A stretch of 13,924 nucleotides of DNA from an uncultured Eubacteriales bacterium (GTDB taxonomy: Bacteria > Bacillota > Clostridia > Oscillospirales > Oscillospiraceae): NCBI GenBank assembly GCA_900552475.1, contig USAC01000051.1, positions 1 to 13,924 on the forward strand, read 5' to 3'. Position 1 is the first letter of the stretch; every line of letters begins with the position of its first letter. The notes under the pieces were generated by a model. It did no database searches and had not been told where the DNA came from. It worked only from the letters and a program-made list of their open reading frames with translations. Shown one piece after another: positions 12,795-13,924 of the stretch. The position numbers and the translations under genes were made by a program.

Positions 12795-12898
12795 TAGGAC
12801 AAAGAAAGCAGCAGAAACAGTGCAGTTTGTACGATCTCACAAAATGAGTACGGCGGGATTGTACAGCATGCTGCTTTCCGAAAAGGAGGAGTTATAGA

Positions 12899-13924
12899 AT
12901 GAGCAAAAACGGAAACAAGGCTGAAAAGCCCGTCCGCGCGGAGCGCAAGGCGACCTTTGCGGGTGCACTGATCGCCTTCCTGCTGTGCGTGGCAGTCATC
13001 ATGGGCGGCATCGTTGGCCTCGGCCTCGACGCCCAGACCGCTCTCGTCGGCGCCATCATCGTGATGATGGTCTTCGGCGTGTGCTTCCTGCACATCAAGT
13101 TCCAAGATATGGTGCAGGCGATGGTTCGCTCCCTGAACGATTCCCTCGAGTGTATCCTAATCCTGCTGGTCATCGGTATGCTGATCGCCTCGTGGATGGC
13201 ATGCGGCACGGTGCCCTACATCATCTACCTCGGCCTCGGTCTTCTGAACCCGTCGTGGTACCTGCCTTTCATCGTCATCATGTGCTCGGTCCTCTCCAGC
13301 ATCACCGGTTCCTCCTGGACGACGATCGGCACGATCGGCGTGGCCTTCATCGGTATCTCGATGGGCATGGGCCTGCCGGTGCCCCTGACCGCGGGCGCGA
13401 TCGTCTGCGGCGCGTACTTCGGCGATAAGTGCTCCCCCGTGTCCGATATCGTCGTGTTCAACTCCGGCATCACCAAGCAGAACGTCTACAAGCACGCGAA
13501 GAACGTCCTCTGGACGACCGTGCCCGCTCTGGTTGTCTCCCTGGTCATCTTCACCGTCCTCGGCATCCGCTATTCCGGCATTGCCATGAATCAGGAGGGT
13601 ATCGATGTGATCCGCAACGGTCTCGCCGCGAACTATCACTTCAGCCCCGTGCTGTGGATCCCGTTCATCGTGCTCGTCGTGAGCATCGTGCTGAAGGTTC
13701 CCGCGCTGGCTTCCCTGATGTTCGGCTGCATCGCCGGTCTGATTGTGGCTCTGATCTTCCAGGGTGACGGCGTCTCCGCGGTCCTCGGCTTCATGTGGAA
13801 CGGCTACTCCGCCTCCACCGGTCTTGAGAGCATCGACAAGATCCTCAACCGCGGCGGTATGACGAACATGATGTACATCATCGGAATCGTCCTGACGTCC
13901 ATGTCCCTCGCGGGTCTGTTCGAC
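12899..13924 (+). CDS. NhaC-family Na+/H+ antiporter (3' end cut by window)
   Basis: The frame opens at ATG 12899 behind AAGGAGGAG and runs uninterrupted for 342 codons to the window edge; the family is usually about 450-500 residues, so roughly the last quarter is missing. After a charged N-terminus (1-18) come hydrophobic segments at about 20-43, 47-66, 85-115, 118-136 and 200-220, and others later. The diagnostic core is ITGSSWTTIGTIGVAF (about 137-152) followed by GAIVCGAYFGDKCSPVSD (about 166-183), with D176 in the conserved FGDK motif. It is expected to exchange sodium for protons at the cell membrane; related members exchange malate/lactate, so the substrate is not certain. Codons favour ATC, GTC, CTC and TCC more than the neighbouring genes do. 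Confidence 0.93.
   Translation, partial: MSKNGNKAEKPVRAERKATFAGALIAFLLCVAVIMGGIVGLGLDAQTALVGAIIVMMVFGVCFLHIKFQDMVQAMVRSLNDSLECILILLVIGMLIASWMACGTVPYIIYLGLGLLNPSWYLPFIVIMCSVLSSITGSSWTTIGTIGVAFIGISMGMGLPVPLTAGAIVCGAYFGDKCSPVSDIVVFNSGITKQNVYKHAKNVLWTTVPALVVSLVIFTVLGIRYSGIAMNQEGIDVIRNGLAANYHFSPVLWIPFIVLVVSIVLKVPALASLMFGCIAGLIVALIFQGDGVSAVLGFMWNGYSASTGLESIDKILNRGGMTNMMYIIGIVLTSMSLAGLFD

Larger units (their letters stand above)
12415..12898. other. Gene-free divergent intergenic region
   Basis: These 484 nt between the deacetylase and the antiporter hold the deacetylase promoter, a 14-bp hairpin, repeat copy B and an AT-rich stretch (about 12625-12890) with a candidate nhaC promoter and a CAGCATGCTG palindrome at 12864-12873. 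An open frame from 12628 to 12897 exists but has no ribosome binding site and crosses the promoter, so I do not call a gene. Confidence 0.65.

Noticed and set aside
12628..12897. Possible small protein of about 89 residues upstream of nhaC
   Set aside because: The start has no ribosome binding site, the frame spans the candidate promoter, and the end covers the nhaC ribosome binding site. The AT-rich composition explains the Lys/Ile-rich translation. Kept only as a finding.

Overview
The window reads as a chromosomal segment of a GC-rich, spore-forming member of the Clostridia, most likely Oscillospiraceae (Oscillibacter/Flavonifractor-type relatives). The reasons are a Gram-positive T-box riboswitch ahead of pheST, an IreB-family protein, an alr-mazF pair preceded by a small lipoprotein in the place of Bacillus YdcC / Clostridioides GerS, strong AGGAGG ribosome binding sites, and GC-rich hairpin repeats between genes. 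The placement is inferred from gene content only. No rRNA, tRNA, CRISPR array, prophage or transposase gene was found.

Layout. Positions 1-291 hold intergenic hairpins, one copy of a dispersed repeat, and the terminator of the first minus-strand unit. Minus strand 4440-292: promoter, phenylalanine T-box (specifier UUC), pheS, pheT, and ireB, which also has its own promoter. Minus strand 5061-4563: a YbjN-like hypothetical gene with a clear promoter. It is divergent from plus strand 5170-8366: nnrD, a GerS/YdcC-like lipoprotein, alr and mazF, ended by an 18-bp hairpin. Positions 8461-8893 hold no gene but contain a 278-nt element with 19-nt terminal inverted repeats. Minus strand 12384-8894: a membrane-anchored polysaccharide deacetylase with Ig-like repeats, then a uridine-kinase-like P-loop protein with its own promoter inside a long hairpin, a cytidylate-kinase-like protein, and a MogA/MoaB-family protein whose start overlaps the kinase stop by one base. 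Positions 12415-12898 hold divergent promoters and a second copy of the dispersed repeat. Plus strand from 12899: an NhaC-type Na+/H+ antiporter cut by the window end.

How the genes fit together. pheS and pheT make the two subunits of phenylalanyl-tRNA synthetase, and the T-box switches them on when uncharged tRNA-Phe accumulates. The nnrD to mazF segment follows an order known from Bacillus (acpS-ydcC-alrA-ndoAI-ndoA) and Clostridioides (gerS-alr2-mazEF): metabolite repair, a spore-linked lipoprotein, D-alanine supply and an mRNA interferase. The antitoxin gene normally between alr and mazF is absent here. The deacetylase is a probable cell-wall modifier. The kinase/MogA-like genes look co-transcribed, but their joint role is not evident.

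I did not identify an undescribed multi-gene system. The points most worth a second look are the GerS-like lipoprotein next to alr, the mazF without an antitoxin, the repeat pair whose hairpin stems differ in sequence but stay paired, and the inverted-repeat element at 8499-8776.
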